Part shown: one piece after another, positions 53,267 to 60,849 of the stretch | Layout: each line of letters begins with the position of its first letter | Position numbering within the stretch: the first letter of the stretch is position 1 | From: Acidocella aromatica | GTDB taxonomy: Bacteria; Pseudomonadota; Alphaproteobacteria; Acetobacterales; Acetobacteraceae | Direction: 5' to 3' | Length of the DNA stretch: 60,849 nt | Assembly (NCBI RefSeq): GCF_014201825.1 | Contig: NZ_JACHFJ010000014.1 | Coordinates: 1 to 60,849 of the forward strand | Program-made: the position numbers and the translations under genes | Notes under the pieces: generated by a model | Database searches by the model: none | What the model was told of the DNA's origin: nothing | The model's input: only the letters and a program-made list of their open reading frames with translations

Positions 53267-54196
53267 ATGCTGCTGATTACACGAGACCTGCCCCCCGACG
53301 TGATGGCCCGCGCCCGGCGCGAGCACCAAACCCGCGAGTTGCATCTGCAAGCCGCGCTCTCCCCGCAGACGCTGCTGGAGAATCTCTCCGGCGTCAGCGC
53401 CATCCTCTGCACCACCAGAGACACTTTCGACGCCGCGCTCATCGCCGCCCTGCCCTCCAGCATCCGCGTCATCGCCACCTCCAGCGTCGGGGTCGAGCAT
53501 ATCGATCTTGAAGCTGCCGCCGCGCGGGGCATCGAGATCCGCAACACCCCGGGCGTGCTGACCGCCGCCACCGCCGAGTTGACCCTGCTGCTCATGCTGA
53601 TGGCCGCGCGCCGCGCTGGCGAGGGCGAGCGCCTGCTGCGCGCCGGCAACTGGACCGGCTTCTCCCCCACCTTCCTGCTGGGGCGGGATGTCTCGGGCAA
53701 GGCGCTGGGCATTTTCGGCATGGGGCGTATCGGCCGCGCCTTCGCCCACATGGCCCGCGCGCTGGATATGACAATACATTACCATAACCGCACCCGCCTG
53801 AGCCCGGAGCTGGAAGACGGCGCGATCTACCATGCCGATGACGAGAGTTTCCTCTCCGCCATCGACTTCCTCTCCATCAACGCCCCCGGCGGCGAGGCCA
53901 CGCGGCACTGGCTGAACGCCGAGCGCATCGCGCGCCTCAAGCCCGGTGCCATCGTGGTGAATACCGGGCGCGGCAGCTCGGTGGATGACGAGGCGCTGAT
54001 CGCGGCTCTGCAAAGCGGGCATGTCGCGGCGACGGGGCTGGATGTCTTCAACAACGAGCCCGCCCTGCACCCCGGCTACCTCGCCTTGGAAAATGCCGTG
54101 CTGCTGCCTCATATCGGCTCGGCCACGGTGGAAACGCGCAACGCCATGGGCTTCCTCGCACTCGATGGCATCAACGAGGTGCTGAACGGCGTTTGA
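53267..54196 (+). CDS. D-isomer-specific 2-hydroxyacid dehydrogenase (glyoxylate/hydroxypyruvate reductase type)
   Basis: A 309-residue NAD(P)-dependent dehydrogenase. The nucleotide fold motif GIFGMGRIGRAFAHMARALDM is at about 145-165; the catalytic Arg region (NTGRGSSVDD), Glu (NNEPA) and His (LPHIGSAT) follow. It reduces 2-keto acids such as glyoxylate or hydroxypyruvate to the D-hydroxyacid. Glyoxylate from AceA would be a possible substrate. No strong ribosome binding site precedes the ATG at 53267. Confidence 0.87.
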   Translation: MLLITRDLPPDVMARARREHQTRELHLQAALSPQTLLENLSGVSAILCTTRDTFDAALIAALPSSIRVIATSSVGVEHIDLEAAAARGIEIRNTPGVLTAATAELTLLLMLMAARRAGEGERLLRAGNWTGFSPTFLLGRDVSGKALGIFGMGRIGRAFAHMARALDMTIHYHNRTRLSPELEDGAIYHADDESFLSAIDFLSINAPGGEATRHWLNAERIARLKPGAIVVNTGRGSSVDDEALIAALQSGHVAATGLDVFNNEPALHPGYLALENAVLLPHIGSATVETRNAMGFLALDGINEVLNGV

Positions 54197-54273
54197 CGAG
54201 GATCAATGAGCTGCTCCCCCGGCGGGCGCAGAGTTTCCTTGAGTTAACGAAGACGAAAAGGAAGCCTATACAC

Positions 54274-54669
54274 ATGTCGATCCACCTCAAGGTTCTGTTC
54301 GCCCTTGCCAACGGGGAGCATGCCCGCTTCGTGCGGCCGACAGAAGATGACAACACCCTGCACTCGTCGAGCCGCGTGAACCCGGCCGAGGGCCACGAAG
54401 GTGCTGCCAACCACCCGCACGCGCAGGACAGAGAAAAATTTGCCGCCTGGGTTGCCGAACAGCTCAACCATGATGTTTCCACCTACGACGAGCTAGTGCT
54501 GGTGGCCCCGGCGCATACGCTGACCACCATCCGCGAGCACCTGAGCAAACAGGCCGCCGCCAAGATGGCCGGCACGGTGGAGAAGGATCTGGTCAAGATC
54601 TCCGACCATGATCTCTGGCCGCATGTGCGCGAATGGGTGCGCCCGGTGCATCGCCAGAAAGTGATGTAA
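54274..54669 (+). CDS. host-attachment-family protein
   Basis: A 131-residue protein with the pattern of the 'required for attachment to host cells' family (Host_attach): ANGEHARFVRP near the N-terminus, HAQDREKFAAWVAEQLN in the middle and LVLVAPAHTLTTIREHL then KDLVKISDHDLWPHVREWV at the end. The biochemical role is not established; relatives have a peptide-chain-release-factor-like fold. The name derives from a plant-associated bacterium and does not show a host for this organism. The ATG at 54274 follows AAAAGGA; an earlier frame start at 54193 lacks homology. Confidence 0.75.
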   Translation: MSIHLKVLFALANGEHARFVRPTEDDNTLHSSSRVNPAEGHEGAANHPHAQDREKFAAWVAEQLNHDVSTYDELVLVAPAHTLTTIREHLSKQAAAKMAGTVEKDLVKISDHDLWPHVREWVRPVHRQKVM

Positions 54670-54680
54670 GCCAAATGCTT

Positions 54681-54720
54681 CGGCCAAAGCGGCCACACCG
54701 GAACGTGGCCGCTTTGGCCG
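54681..54720. terminator. 16-bp palindromic terminator
   Basis: CGGCCAAAGCGGCCAC (54681-54696) and its exact complement (54705-54720) flank ACCGGAAC, between the convergent attachment-family gene and dodecin gene. It should stop both. Confidence 0.82.
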
Positions 54721-54726
54721 ATATGT

Positions 54727-54939
54727 TTAATCACCGTCGAGGGTGAAGCCCACATTCAGCCCGACTTGGTAGCGCACGGCCTTGCCGTCGCGGATTTCGC
54801 CTCGAACCTGCGTGACCTCGAACCAGCGAAGATTTCTTATTGTCTTGCTCGAACGCGTGATCGCCGAGTTGATCGCGTCCTCCACGCTGGTATCCGACGT
54901 CCCGACGAGTTCGATTTTCTTATAGACATGGTTTTCCAT
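54727..54939 (-). CDS. dodecin, flavin-binding storage protein
   Basis: A 70-residue dodecin. The family pattern VYKKIELVGTSDTSVEDAINSAI, the flavin-stacking Trp in LRWFEVTQVRGEI and the C-terminal YQVGLNVGFTLDG strand are clear. Twelve copies form a hollow sphere that binds riboflavin or FMN and buffers free flavin. AGGGGA precedes the ATG at 54939. Monocistronic. Confidence 0.92.
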   Translation of the reverse strand: MENHVYKKIELVGTSDTSVEDAINSAITRSSKTIRNLRWFEVTQVRGEIRDGKAVRYQVGLNVGFTLDGD

Positions 54940-55042
54940 GGCATTTCCCCTTTATGGTCTTGGCCCGTAATGCGGGCATGGCCGGCGTAACGGCCCGGCA
55001 TAAGGAGGCTAAGCGAATTCTCCGGGTTTTCCCAGAATTTTC

Positions 55043-55717
55043 CTATTCCCGCCGCCAGACCGGCTCCTTCAGCTTGCCTATGAACGCCTCATGCGCCTCA
55101 AGCTGTTCCGCCGTGGGCTGGAACAAATGCTTCGCGCGGTTCTTCGGCGCCTCGTATTGCGCAAAGGCCAGGCCCTGCTCGGTATCCAGCGTCAGCCCGC
55201 GCTGGCGCCCGCCGGTCAGCTCCACATACACGTCGGCCAGCAGCTTGCAGTCCAGCAGCGCGTTATGGGTGGTACGGGCGGAAAGGTCGATCTCGAAACG
55301 GCGGCACAGCGCGTCCAGGCTGTTCGGCATGCCGGGGAAGCGCTGTTTGGCCAGCACCAGCGTGTCGATCATACGCGCCTTGTCCAGCTTCGGGCGGCCA
55401 ATGCGCTCCAATTCAGCGCTAATGAACGCGAAGTCGAATGGCGCGTTATGCGCGACGAGCGGATCGTTGCCGAAGAATTCCAGCATCTTGTCGGCCACAT
55501 CGGCGAATTTCGGCTTACCCTCGACATGCGCGTTGGTGATGCCATGCACACGCGTGCTGTCCGAGGGGATGTCCCGCTCCGGGTCGAGCAGAGCGTAGAA
55601 CTGGTTCTCCGTCGGCAGATCGTTGATCAGCTCGATCGCCGCGATCTCGATCACGCGGTCGCCGGTCAGCGGTTCGAACCCCGTGGTTTCCGTATCGAAC
55701 AAAACGGACCGGCTCAT
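55043..55717 (-). CDS. dnaQ: DNA polymerase III epsilon subunit (proofreading exonuclease)
   Basis: A 224-residue DEDDh 3'-5' exonuclease. Exo I is LFDTETTGFEP, exo II HNAPFDFAFI and exo III HNALLDCKLLADVY. The ~180-residue catalytic domain is followed by a short tail that would bind the polymerase alpha subunit. Its ATG overlaps the coaE stop by 4 bases; it is the last gene of the gt87-aroE-coaE-dnaQ operon. The aroE-coaE-dnaQ order is common in alphaproteobacteria. Confidence 0.95.
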   Translation of the reverse strand: MSRSVLFDTETTGFEPLTGDRVIEIAAIELINDLPTENQFYALLDPERDIPSDSTRVHGITNAHVEGKPKFADVADKMLEFFGNDPLVAHNAPFDFAFISAELERIGRPKLDKARMIDTLVLAKQRFPGMPNSLDALCRRFEIDLSARTTHNALLDCKLLADVYVELTGGRQRGLTLDTEQGLAFAQYEAPKNRAKHLFQPTAEQLEAHEAFIGKLKEPVWRRE

Positions 55718-56298
55718 AGGCCCAACTCCCCGATGATGCGCGCCACCTGCGCCCGCGTCTCCTCCAGCGCGCCGCCGGTCTCCACCACGTAATCCGCCCG
55801 GCGGCGCTTCTCGGCATCGGGCATCTGGCGGGAGATAATCTCCTCGACATCCGCCAGCGGCACCCCACGCGCCAGCACGCGGGCAATCTGCGCCTCTCGC
55901 GGGCAGGAGACGGTGATCACCTTGTTCACCCTACCTTCCCCGCCCGTCTCGAACAGCAACGGGATGTCCAGCAGCACCGCGCGGCGCCCGTCCTTCTGCG
56001 CCGCCGCGAGGAATTCGGCCTCCATGGCCCGGACCATCGGGTGCATGATGGCTTCCAGGCGCTTCATCGCCACATCATCGGCCAGCACCTCGGCACGCAA
56101 GCGCGCACGGTCCAGCACGCCGTTATTCACAGCATCGGGGAAAGCAGCGGCCAGGGCCGGAATCGCGGCACCGTTGGGGGCCTGCAGGGCGTGCACCGCC
56201 TCGTCGGCATTGAAGCTTGGCACGTCTCGTGCCGCGAACATGGCGGCGACGGTGGATTTACCCATGCCGATGCCGCCGGTAAGGCCCAGCACCATCAT
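55714..56298 (-). CDS. coaE: dephospho-CoA kinase
   Basis: A 194-residue kinase for the last step of coenzyme A synthesis. The Walker A loop GLTGGIGMGKST is at the N-terminus, and the conserved ADEAVH and RRRADYVVETGG motifs are present. The start ATG at 56298 overlaps the aroE stop (ATGA), and its own stop overlaps dnaQ in the same way; a second ATG directly follows at 56295. Confidence 0.95.
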   Translation of the reverse strand: MMVLGLTGGIGMGKSTVAAMFAARDVPSFNADEAVHALQAPNGAAIPALAAAFPDAVNNGVLDRARLRAEVLADDVAMKRLEAIMHPMVRAMEAEFLAAAQKDGRRAVLLDIPLLFETGGEGRVNKVITVSCPREAQIARVLARGVPLADVEEIISRQMPDAEKRRRADYVVETGGALEETRAQVARIIGELGL

Positions 56299-57119
56299 GC
56301 GGCGACAATCCGGTATAATTCCTCGTCCACCCTTGGGGTCACCCCGAACCAGGCGGTAAAGCCCGGCACAGCCTGGTGCAGCAGCATCCCCAGCCCTTCC
56401 ACTGGCTTCAGCCCGCGTTGGGCGGCTTCGGCCAGCAGAGCCGTCTCCAGCGGGGCATAGACGATATCGGCCACCGCCAAACCGGACGCGGCGCGCTCCA
56501 GGCTCATTTCCAGCGGCGGATTATGCATCATGCCGAGCGAGGTGGTGTTCACCACCAGCGCGTAATCTCCCAGTGCCTCGGCACGCCGCCCCCAGGGCAG
56601 CACCTTGGCGGACGGCAGTGCGGCGGCCAGGGCCTCGGCGCGATCCTGGGTGCGGTTGCACAAAGTCACGGCAGCCCCCTCGGCCTGCAACGCCGCCGCG
56701 ATGGCCCGCGCAGCCCCCCCCGCGCCCAGAATCAACGCAGGTCCCGCCGCCGGGTTCACCCCATGCGCGCGCAGATTGGCGACGAAGCCGTAGCCATCGG
56801 TATTGCGGCCTTCGATACCCTGGGGCGTGAACACCAGCGTATTCACCGCCCCCGCACGATGCGCGGTCTCGTCCACGCGGTCGCACACGGCAAACGCCGC
56901 CTCCTTATGCGGGATCGTCACATTCGCCCCGGCGAATCCGGCCTGAGCCAGGGCACGCACCACGGCGGCGAAATTCTCCGGCGCCACCGGCAGCGGCACA
57001 TAAGCGCCGTCGATACCATGGCGCTCCAGCCATGTGCCATGAATGCGCGGGGAGCGGGAATGGGAGACCGGCCAGCCGATGACACCGGCGAGCCGGGCGG
57101 AACCGGTCAGGAGTCTCAT
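56295..57119 (-). CDS. aroE: shikimate dehydrogenase
   Basis: A 274-residue NADPH-dependent enzyme of aromatic amino acid synthesis. It has GWPVSHSRSPRIH for shikimate binding, the catalytic Lys in VTIPHKEAA, Asp in NTDGYGF, the NADP motif LILGAGGAARAI and CNRTQDRAEAL. The ATG at 57119 overlaps the stop of the upstream membrane protein by 4 bases and begins the homology; the longer open frame to 57590 does not look like AroE. Confidence 0.95.
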   Translation of the reverse strand: MRLLTGSARLAGVIGWPVSHSRSPRIHGTWLERHGIDGAYVPLPVAPENFAAVVRALAQAGFAGANVTIPHKEAAFAVCDRVDETAHRAGAVNTLVFTPQGIEGRNTDGYGFVANLRAHGVNPAAGPALILGAGGAARAIAAALQAEGAAVTLCNRTQDRAEALAAALPSAKVLPWGRRAEALGDYALVVNTTSLGMMHNPPLEMSLERAASGLAVADIVYAPLETALLAEAAQRGLKPVEGLGMLLHQAVPGFTAWFGVTPRVDEELYRIVAA

Positions 57120-58243
57120 GCGCGGACAGCACCACGCCGCCACGCGCTTGCCAAGAGCAGCCCCAGCCCCAACGGCACCAGATGCGCGTATTGCGGCGCC
57201 CAGGGCAGCAGCCCAGGCCCAAACCAGGCGAGGAAATACAGCACCGGCTCCCCCGTGACGAAGCCTGTGGCAAGCCCCTCCTCCACCAGCAGCGCCGTGG
57301 CCAGCGCCGCGCCCAGCAGGTCGTAATCGTGCAGATACGGGCTGGCGAGCAGCGAAAGAACCAGCAGCGCCGGGACCGAGCGCGTCCACAGCCCTGCCAG
57401 CACCGCCGCCAAGCTCACCGCGCCCTGCGCCGCCAACGCCCCCTGCACGCCCAGATACGGCTTGGCGGCGGCGAATACGCTGACCAGCCCTCCCGCGAAT
57501 TCCGGCGGCTGGCCGGTGAGCAACACATTGCTCATCATCGGGCTGGTGTAGTTGATGAACCCCTGCCATGCCCCCAGCCCAAACGCCCAAAGCGAGGCGG
57601 CGGCCAACGCGACCGCCGCCAGCGCCGCATATAAAAAGGCAATGGGCGAGCGGCGCAGCAGATAAAGCGGCAGCACCAGCCCGAGCTGCGGCTTCACCGT
57701 GGCGAGGCCAATCAGCACGCCGCCACAGCGCGGGCGCCTAGCCAACAGCAGCAGCCCACCGCCGATCAGCGCCGTCATCAGCGCCGCGTTCTGGTGCTCC
57801 ATCGCGCCTTCCAGCGCCGCCGGGGCCAGCAGCACGGCCGCCACGAACCACCAGCTCTTGCCCGCGAAGCGCAGCACCAAAGCCAGCAGCGCCAAGGTCA
57901 GGGCGTCGAAGGCCAGCACCGCGTGCCAAGGGGAGAGCCAGCCGAACCCGGCGGCGATCAGCCCGTAACTCGGCGGGTAGCTCCACAGATGATACGGCAA
58001 CTTGCCATACAACCCCTGCAAAAACGCCTGATAGGCCGTGTGGTCGAACAACACCGGCAGCTGGCGGTTGAGCAGCAGGAAGCCCCCGGCCCAGAAATCC
58101 AGCCCATCGCGCAGGGCCTTGCCCACCAGCCCCTGGCGCTGGCCCCAGAGAATCGCATAACCCTCAAACAATGACGGCAGGGTACAGAACAGCACCAGAA
58201 GACTGAGTTTAACACGGTGCTGGAATTGACTTTTTTGGGCCAT
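57116..58243 (-). CDS. polytopic GT87-like (DUF2029) membrane protein
   Basis: A 375-residue inner-membrane protein with about nine or ten hydrophobic helices and the features of glycosyltransferase family 87/DUF2029: an early acidic loop (GLDFWAGGFLLL), a YPPSYGLIAAGFGWLSP periplasmic segment, ALMTALIGGGLLLLARR and GLATVKPQLGLVLPLYLL. Relatives in actinobacteria are polyprenyl-phosphate mannosyltransferases; the substrate here is unknown. Two starts are possible: ATG 58288 would overlap the divergent argD start, so I prefer 58243. First gene of the operon with aroE. Confidence 0.75.
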   Translation of the reverse strand: MAQKSQFQHRVKLSLLVLFCTLPSLFEGYAILWGQRQGLVGKALRDGLDFWAGGFLLLNRQLPVLFDHTAYQAFLQGLYGKLPYHLWSYPPSYGLIAAGFGWLSPWHAVLAFDALTLALLALVLRFAGKSWWFVAAVLLAPAALEGAMEHQNAALMTALIGGGLLLLARRPRCGGVLIGLATVKPQLGLVLPLYLLRRSPIAFLYAALAAVALAAASLWAFGLGAWQGFINYTSPMMSNVLLTGQPPEFAGGLVSVFAAAKPYLGVQGALAAQGAVSLAAVLAGLWTRSVPALLVLSLLASPYLHDYDLLGAALATALLVEEGLATGFVTGEPVLYFLAWFGPGLLPWAPQYAHLVPLGLGLLLASAWRRGAVRA

Positions 58244-58286
58244 ATGCGCTTTATTCCGGGCTTTCCGACGCCTTGAAAGCACATCC

Positions 58287-59480
58287 ATGATTTCCGCGCT
58301 AATGCCGAATTACAATCGGGCCGATATCGCCTTCGAACACGGCCAAGGGGCCTATCTGTTCGATGAGTCGGGGCGCCGATATCTGGATTTCGGCGCAGGC
58401 ATCGCCACCTCCTCGCTGGGGCATGGGCATCCTCATCTGGTGCGGGCCATCGCCGAGCAGGCGGCCAAGGTGATCCACGTCTCCAACCTCTACCGCATCC
58501 CGCAGGCCGAGCGTCTGGCGGCGCGCTTTGTCGAGGCTAGCTTCGCGGACAGCGTGTTCTTCTGCAATTCCGGCGCGGAAGCGAATGAGGGGCTGGTGAA
58601 GGCGATGCGCAAGACGCATGCCGATGCCGGGCACCCGGAGCGCACGCGCGTCATCTGCTTCGAGGGCGCGTTCCACGGCCGCACGCTGGCGATGATCTCC
58701 GCCACCGGCAACCCCAAATATCAGGCCGGGTTCGGCGCCCCCGTCGAGGGCTTCGACCATGTCGCCTTCAACGACATCGACGCCGTGCGCGCGGCCATCG
58801 GGCCCGAGACGGCGGGCGTGCTGGTGGAGCCCGTGCAGGGCGAAGGCGGTGTGCGCCCGGCGGATCTGCAGTTCCTGCGCGACCTGCGCGCGCTGTGCGA
58901 CGAAACCGGCATCCTGTTGGGGTTCGACGAGGTGCAGTCCGGCATGGGCCGCACCGGCAAGCTGTTCGCGCATGAATGGGCCGTGGTCTCGCCGGATGTC
59001 ATCTCCGTGGCCAAGGGCATTGGCGGCGGCTTCCCGCTCGGCGCGGTGCTGGCCAAGGAGAAGGTGGCCAAGGCGCTGGTGCCGGGCAGCCATGGCACCA
59101 CCTATGGTGGCGGGCCGCTGGCCTGCGCGGCCGGAAACGCGGTGCTGGACGTGATCCTGGCCGATGGGTTCCTGGACCAAGTGCGCGACACGGCGGCCTA
59201 TTTGCGCGCCGGGCTGCAAGCATTGGTGGCGGCGCATGGCAATGTGTTTACGCAAGTGCGCGGCGCTGGCTTGCTGCTCGGGCTAAAATGCGTGCCCGTG
59301 AATGGCGATGTGCAGAACGCCGCCCTGGCGCAGGGGCTGCTGACCGTGGCGGCGGGCGACAATGTGTTGCGCCTCGCCCCGCCGCTGATCGTCGGCAAGG
59401 CGGAATGTGACGAGGCTTTGGAACTGCTCGGCGAAGTGGCCGCGCAGATGGCGGAAAAGACGGAGGCTGCGGCAAAATGA
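58287..59480 (+). CDS. argD: acetylornithine aminotransferase
   Basis: A 397-residue class III PLP aminotransferase. It has [29 protein letters not shown], the [12 protein letters not shown] motif, [13 protein letters not shown] and the PLP Lys in [14 protein letters not shown]. It makes N-acetylornithine in arginine synthesis. The ATG at 58287 has a weak ribosome binding site; another ATG in frame is at 58302. Its stop overlaps argF by 4 bases. Confidence 0.93.
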   Translation: MISALMPNYNRADIAFEHGQGAYLFDESGRRYLDFGAGIATSSLGHGHPHLVRAIAEQAAKVIHVSNLYRIPQAERLAARFVEASFADSVFFCNSGAEANEGLVKAMRKTHADAGHPERTRVICFEGAFHGRTLAMISATGNPKYQAGFGAPVEGFDHVAFNDIDAVRAAIGPETAGVLVEPVQGEGGVRPADLQFLRDLRALCDETGILLGFDEVQSGMGRTGKLFAHEWAVVSPDVISVAKGIGGGFPLGAVLAKEKVAKALVPGSHGTTYGGGPLACAAGNAVLDVILADGFLDQVRDTAAYLRAGLQALVAAHGNVFTQVRGAGLLLGLKCVPVNGDVQNAALAQGLLTVAAGDNVLRLAPPLIVGKAECDEALELLGEVAAQMAEKTEAAAK

Positions 59481-60412
59481 GCGCTGCGATCGATTTGCGC
59501 GCCGGGGCTCCCCGGCATTTTCTGGATCTGCGGGATTTCTCCGCCGCCGAGCTGCGCGGGCTGATCGAGTCCGCTGCCACGCTCAAGCGCACCCGCCGCA
59601 ACGGTAAAAAGCCGCTCACCGGCAAGACGCTGGCGATGATCTTCGAGAAACCCTCGACCCGCACCCGCGTCTCCTTCGAGGTGGCGATCCGCGAGTTGGG
59701 CGGCGAGGCCGTGGTGCTGTCCTCACGCGAGATGCAGCTCGGGCGCGGCGAGACCATCGCCGACACCGCGCAGGTGCTCTCCCGCTTTGCCGACGGCATC
59801 ATGCTGCGCACCGATTCCGCCCAGAAGCTGCACGAGCTGGCGCGCCATGCCAACGTGCCGGTGATCAACGGACTGACCGATCTCTCGCACCCCTGCCAGA
59901 TCATGGCCGATATCCTCACCTTCGAGGAGCATCGCGGGCCGATCGCCGGGCAGAAGATCGCATGGGTGGGCGATGGCAATAATGTCGCGGCGTCATTCAT
60001 CGAGGCGGCGGCGCGTTTCAATTTCACGCTGCATCTGGCCTGCCCGGCCGGATACTGGCCCCGCGCCGAGGTGCTGGAATGGGCCAAGGCCGAGGGCGCC
60101 GATGTGGAAGTCGGCATCGACCCGGAAGCCGCGGTTGAAGGTGCTGCCTGCGTGGTGACCGATACCTGGCTCTCGATGTCCGATAGCCCGGACCAGGCCG
60201 CCGCGCGCGAGGCCGCCTTCGCGCCGTATCAGGTGACGCAGGAGCTGATGGCCCTGGCAGCACCCAACGCCATCTTCCAGCACTGCCTGCCCGCGCATCG
60301 CGGCGAGGAAGTGGCCGCCGAGGTGATCGACGGCCCAGCCTCCGTGGTGTTCGACGAGGCGGAGAACCGGCTGCACGCGCAGAAGGCCATTCTGGCCTGG
60401 AGCCTGGGGTAA
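59477..60412 (+). CDS. argF: ornithine carbamoyltransferase, anabolic
   Basis: A 311-residue carbamoyltransferase with the carbamoyl-phosphate loop STRTR (residues 60-64), HPCQIMAD and [10 protein letters not shown]. It makes citrulline from ornithine and carbamoyl phosphate. Coupled to argD, so it is the biosynthetic copy, in contrast to arcB at 11281. The argD-argF order is the common alphaproteobacterial arrangement. Confidence 0.94.
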   Translation: MSAAIDLRAGAPRHFLDLRDFSAAELRGLIESAATLKRTRRNGKKPLTGKTLAMIFEKPSTRTRVSFEVAIRELGGEAVVLSSREMQLGRGETIADTAQVLSRFADGIMLRTDSAQKLHELARHANVPVINGLTDLSHPCQIMADILTFEEHRGPIAGQKIAWVGDGNNVAASFIEAAARFNFTLHLACPAGYWPRAEVLEWAKAEGADVEVGIDPEAAVEGAACVVTDTWLSMSDSPDQAAAREAAFAPYQVTQELMALAAPNAIFQHCLPAHRGEEVAAEVIDGPASVVFDEAENRLHAQKAILAWSLG

Positions 60413-60461
60413 ATTTGCAAGCGGGGCATGACTGCCTATCTTCCGCTGAAGGAGACATGCC

Positions 60462-60737
60462 ATGCCCAAGCTGCTCGACAAAACCGAACTGAAAACCCTG
60501 CCCGGCAAATGGGTGCTGGCGGAGGATGGCAAATCCATCCGCCAGAGCTTCAAGTTCAAAGATTTTACCGAAGCCTTCGCGTTCATGACGCGCATCGCCC
60601 TGCTGGCAGAGAAGGCGGACCATCACCCGGATTGGTCGAATGTGTATAACCAGGTGGAAATCAGCCTAAGCACGCATGAAGCGGGCGGGGTGACGGCGCG
60701 GGATATCGTGCTCGCCGAGGCTATCAGTAAGTTTTAA
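60462..60737 (+). CDS. phhB: pterin-4a-carbinolamine dehydratase
   Basis: A 91-residue PCD/DCoH protein with the signature [15 protein letters not shown] carrying the catalytic His residues. It dehydrates the pterin carbinolamine made by aromatic amino acid hydroxylases; no phenylalanine hydroxylase is in the window. In bacteria lacking such hydroxylases it may serve molybdopterin or other pterin chemistry. GGAGA precedes the ATG at 60462. The stop lies next to a disrupted palindrome. Confidence 0.93.
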   Translation: MPKLLDKTELKTLPGKWVLAEDGKSIRQSFKFKDFTEAFAFMTRIALLAEKADHHPDWSNVYNQVEISLSTHEAGGVTARDIVLAEAISKF

Positions 60738-60769
60738 AAGTTTTTGCGGGTTTGGGGGCTTTTTTTAAA
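60738..60769. repeat. left half of a palindromic terminator, apparently interrupted
   Basis: AAGTTTTTGCGGG then TTTGGGGGCTTTTTTT match the left arm of the elements at 44541 and 52676, but the expected right arm (AAAAGCCCCC...AAAACTTT) is missing. The sequence instead continues with GGCTCTAGACC, suggesting insertion of foreign DNA in the loop. Confidence 0.5.
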
Positions 60770-60773
60770 GGCT

Positions 60774-60849
60774 CTAGACCATTAATTTGATGAGTTCGGC
60801 GAGGATCGTATCAGGATCCTTGCCCCATCTCCACTCGCATTCTTTGAGG
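60774..60849 (-). mobile_element. C-terminal end of a probable IS transposase (IS1595-like?), partial
   Basis: On the minus strand a frame entering from the window edge codes for LKECEWRWGKDPDTILAEL plus five residues and stops with TAG at 60774-60776. The LKECEWRW pattern resembles C-termini of IS1595/IS1016-type transposases, from memory. The stop lies within GGCTCTAGACC (60770-60780), which would be the element's end. Only 24 codons are visible, so family assignment is tentative. Confidence 0.4.

Noticed and set aside
57120-57590. N-terminal fusion domain on AroE from the upstream open frame
   Set aside because: The extra sequence is antisense-like Gly/Arg-rich and out of frame with the membrane protein that truly occupies this DNA; AroE homology starts at 57119.
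1-60849. CRISPR array, prophage or integrative element genes
   Set aside because: No regularly spaced repeats, integrase, phage structural or conjugation genes seen; only the insertion-sequence tail at the right edge and the small repeat-bounded cassette suggest mobility.
1-60849. tRNA or rRNA genes
   Set aside because: No cloverleaf with a conserved T-arm (GGTTCGA-type) or rRNA-like block was recognised by eye; a tRNAscan run would settle this.

Overview
The window is about 61 kb of chromosome-like, GC-rich DNA from an alphaproteobacterium. The best guess is an acid-tolerant member of the Acetobacteraceae such as an Acidocella/Acidiphilium relative. That guess rests on base composition, a CtrA-type DNA-binding regulator, a structured leader RNA in front of an ornithine decarboxylase that fits the alphaproteobacterial speF motif, homospermidine synthase, and the mix of aromatic-acid and arginine metabolism. 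The taxon is an inference; no rRNA or tRNA gene was seen.

Layout. (1) 0.5-6.1 kb: valine catabolism. A LysR regulator is divergent from mmsA, an isobutyryl-CoA dehydrogenase, 3-hydroxyisobutyryl-CoA hydrolase and mmsB; the enoyl-CoA hydratase at 16.7 kb could supply the missing hydration step. (2) 6.2-14.8 kb: arginine use. An ArcD-like antiporter, a large Orn/Lys/Arg decarboxylase, arginine deiminase, catabolic ornithine carbamoyltransferase and carbamate kinase are packed together, followed by a convergent small membrane protein and an acetylpolyamine-amidohydrolase-like enzyme. (3) 14.9-18.8 kb: isocitrate lyase, enoyl-CoA hydratase and a Na+/H+ antiporter. (4) 18.9-25.4 kb: a LysR regulator, benABCD (benzoate to catechol), and a divergent HpcH/HpaI aldolase with an AEC-type transporter. 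(5) 25.5-40.9 kb: the whole phenol route. Multicomponent phenol hydroxylase dmpKLMNOP and an outer-membrane protein read leftward; the catechol meta-cleavage operon (dmpQ, dmpB, a GlcG/HbpS-like gene, dmpC, E, F, G, H, I, D) reads rightward. A GntR regulator lies between them and a TetR regulator at the far end.

(6) 41-44.5 kb: an acyl-CoA dehydrogenase and an acyl-CoA synthetase. (7) 44.6-48.5 kb: a dimethylglycine-dehydrogenase-like flavoenzyme and L-serine dehydratase. (8) 48.7-52.7 kb: a CtrA-like regulator whose receiver has lost its phosphorylation site, then the leader RNA, ornithine decarboxylase and homospermidine synthase. (9) 52.7-53.2 kb: a small, lower-GC orphan gene flanked by repeats. 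(10) 53.3-60.7 kb: a 2-hydroxyacid dehydrogenase, a host-attachment-family protein, dodecin, a four-gene overlapping operon (GT87-like, aroE, coaE, dnaQ), argD-argF and a pterin carbinolamine dehydratase. The window ends in what looks like the tail of an insertion sequence.

How the parts connect. Benzoate dioxygenase and phenol hydroxylase both make catechol, and the only catechol ring-cleavage enzyme here is the meta-type DmpB. The same 12-bp imperfect palindrome (AATCTCGAAATT) lies upstream of benA, dmpK and dmpQ, and at the two phenol promoters it sits at an identical distance from sigma-70-like -35 boxes. This suggests one circuit, probably run by the GntR protein, rather than the sigma-54/DmpR control known from Pseudomonas. 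Other items to follow up are the phospho-dead CtrA paralogue, the leader RNA, the repeat-flanked orphan cassette and the combined arginine deiminase/decarboxylase cluster.
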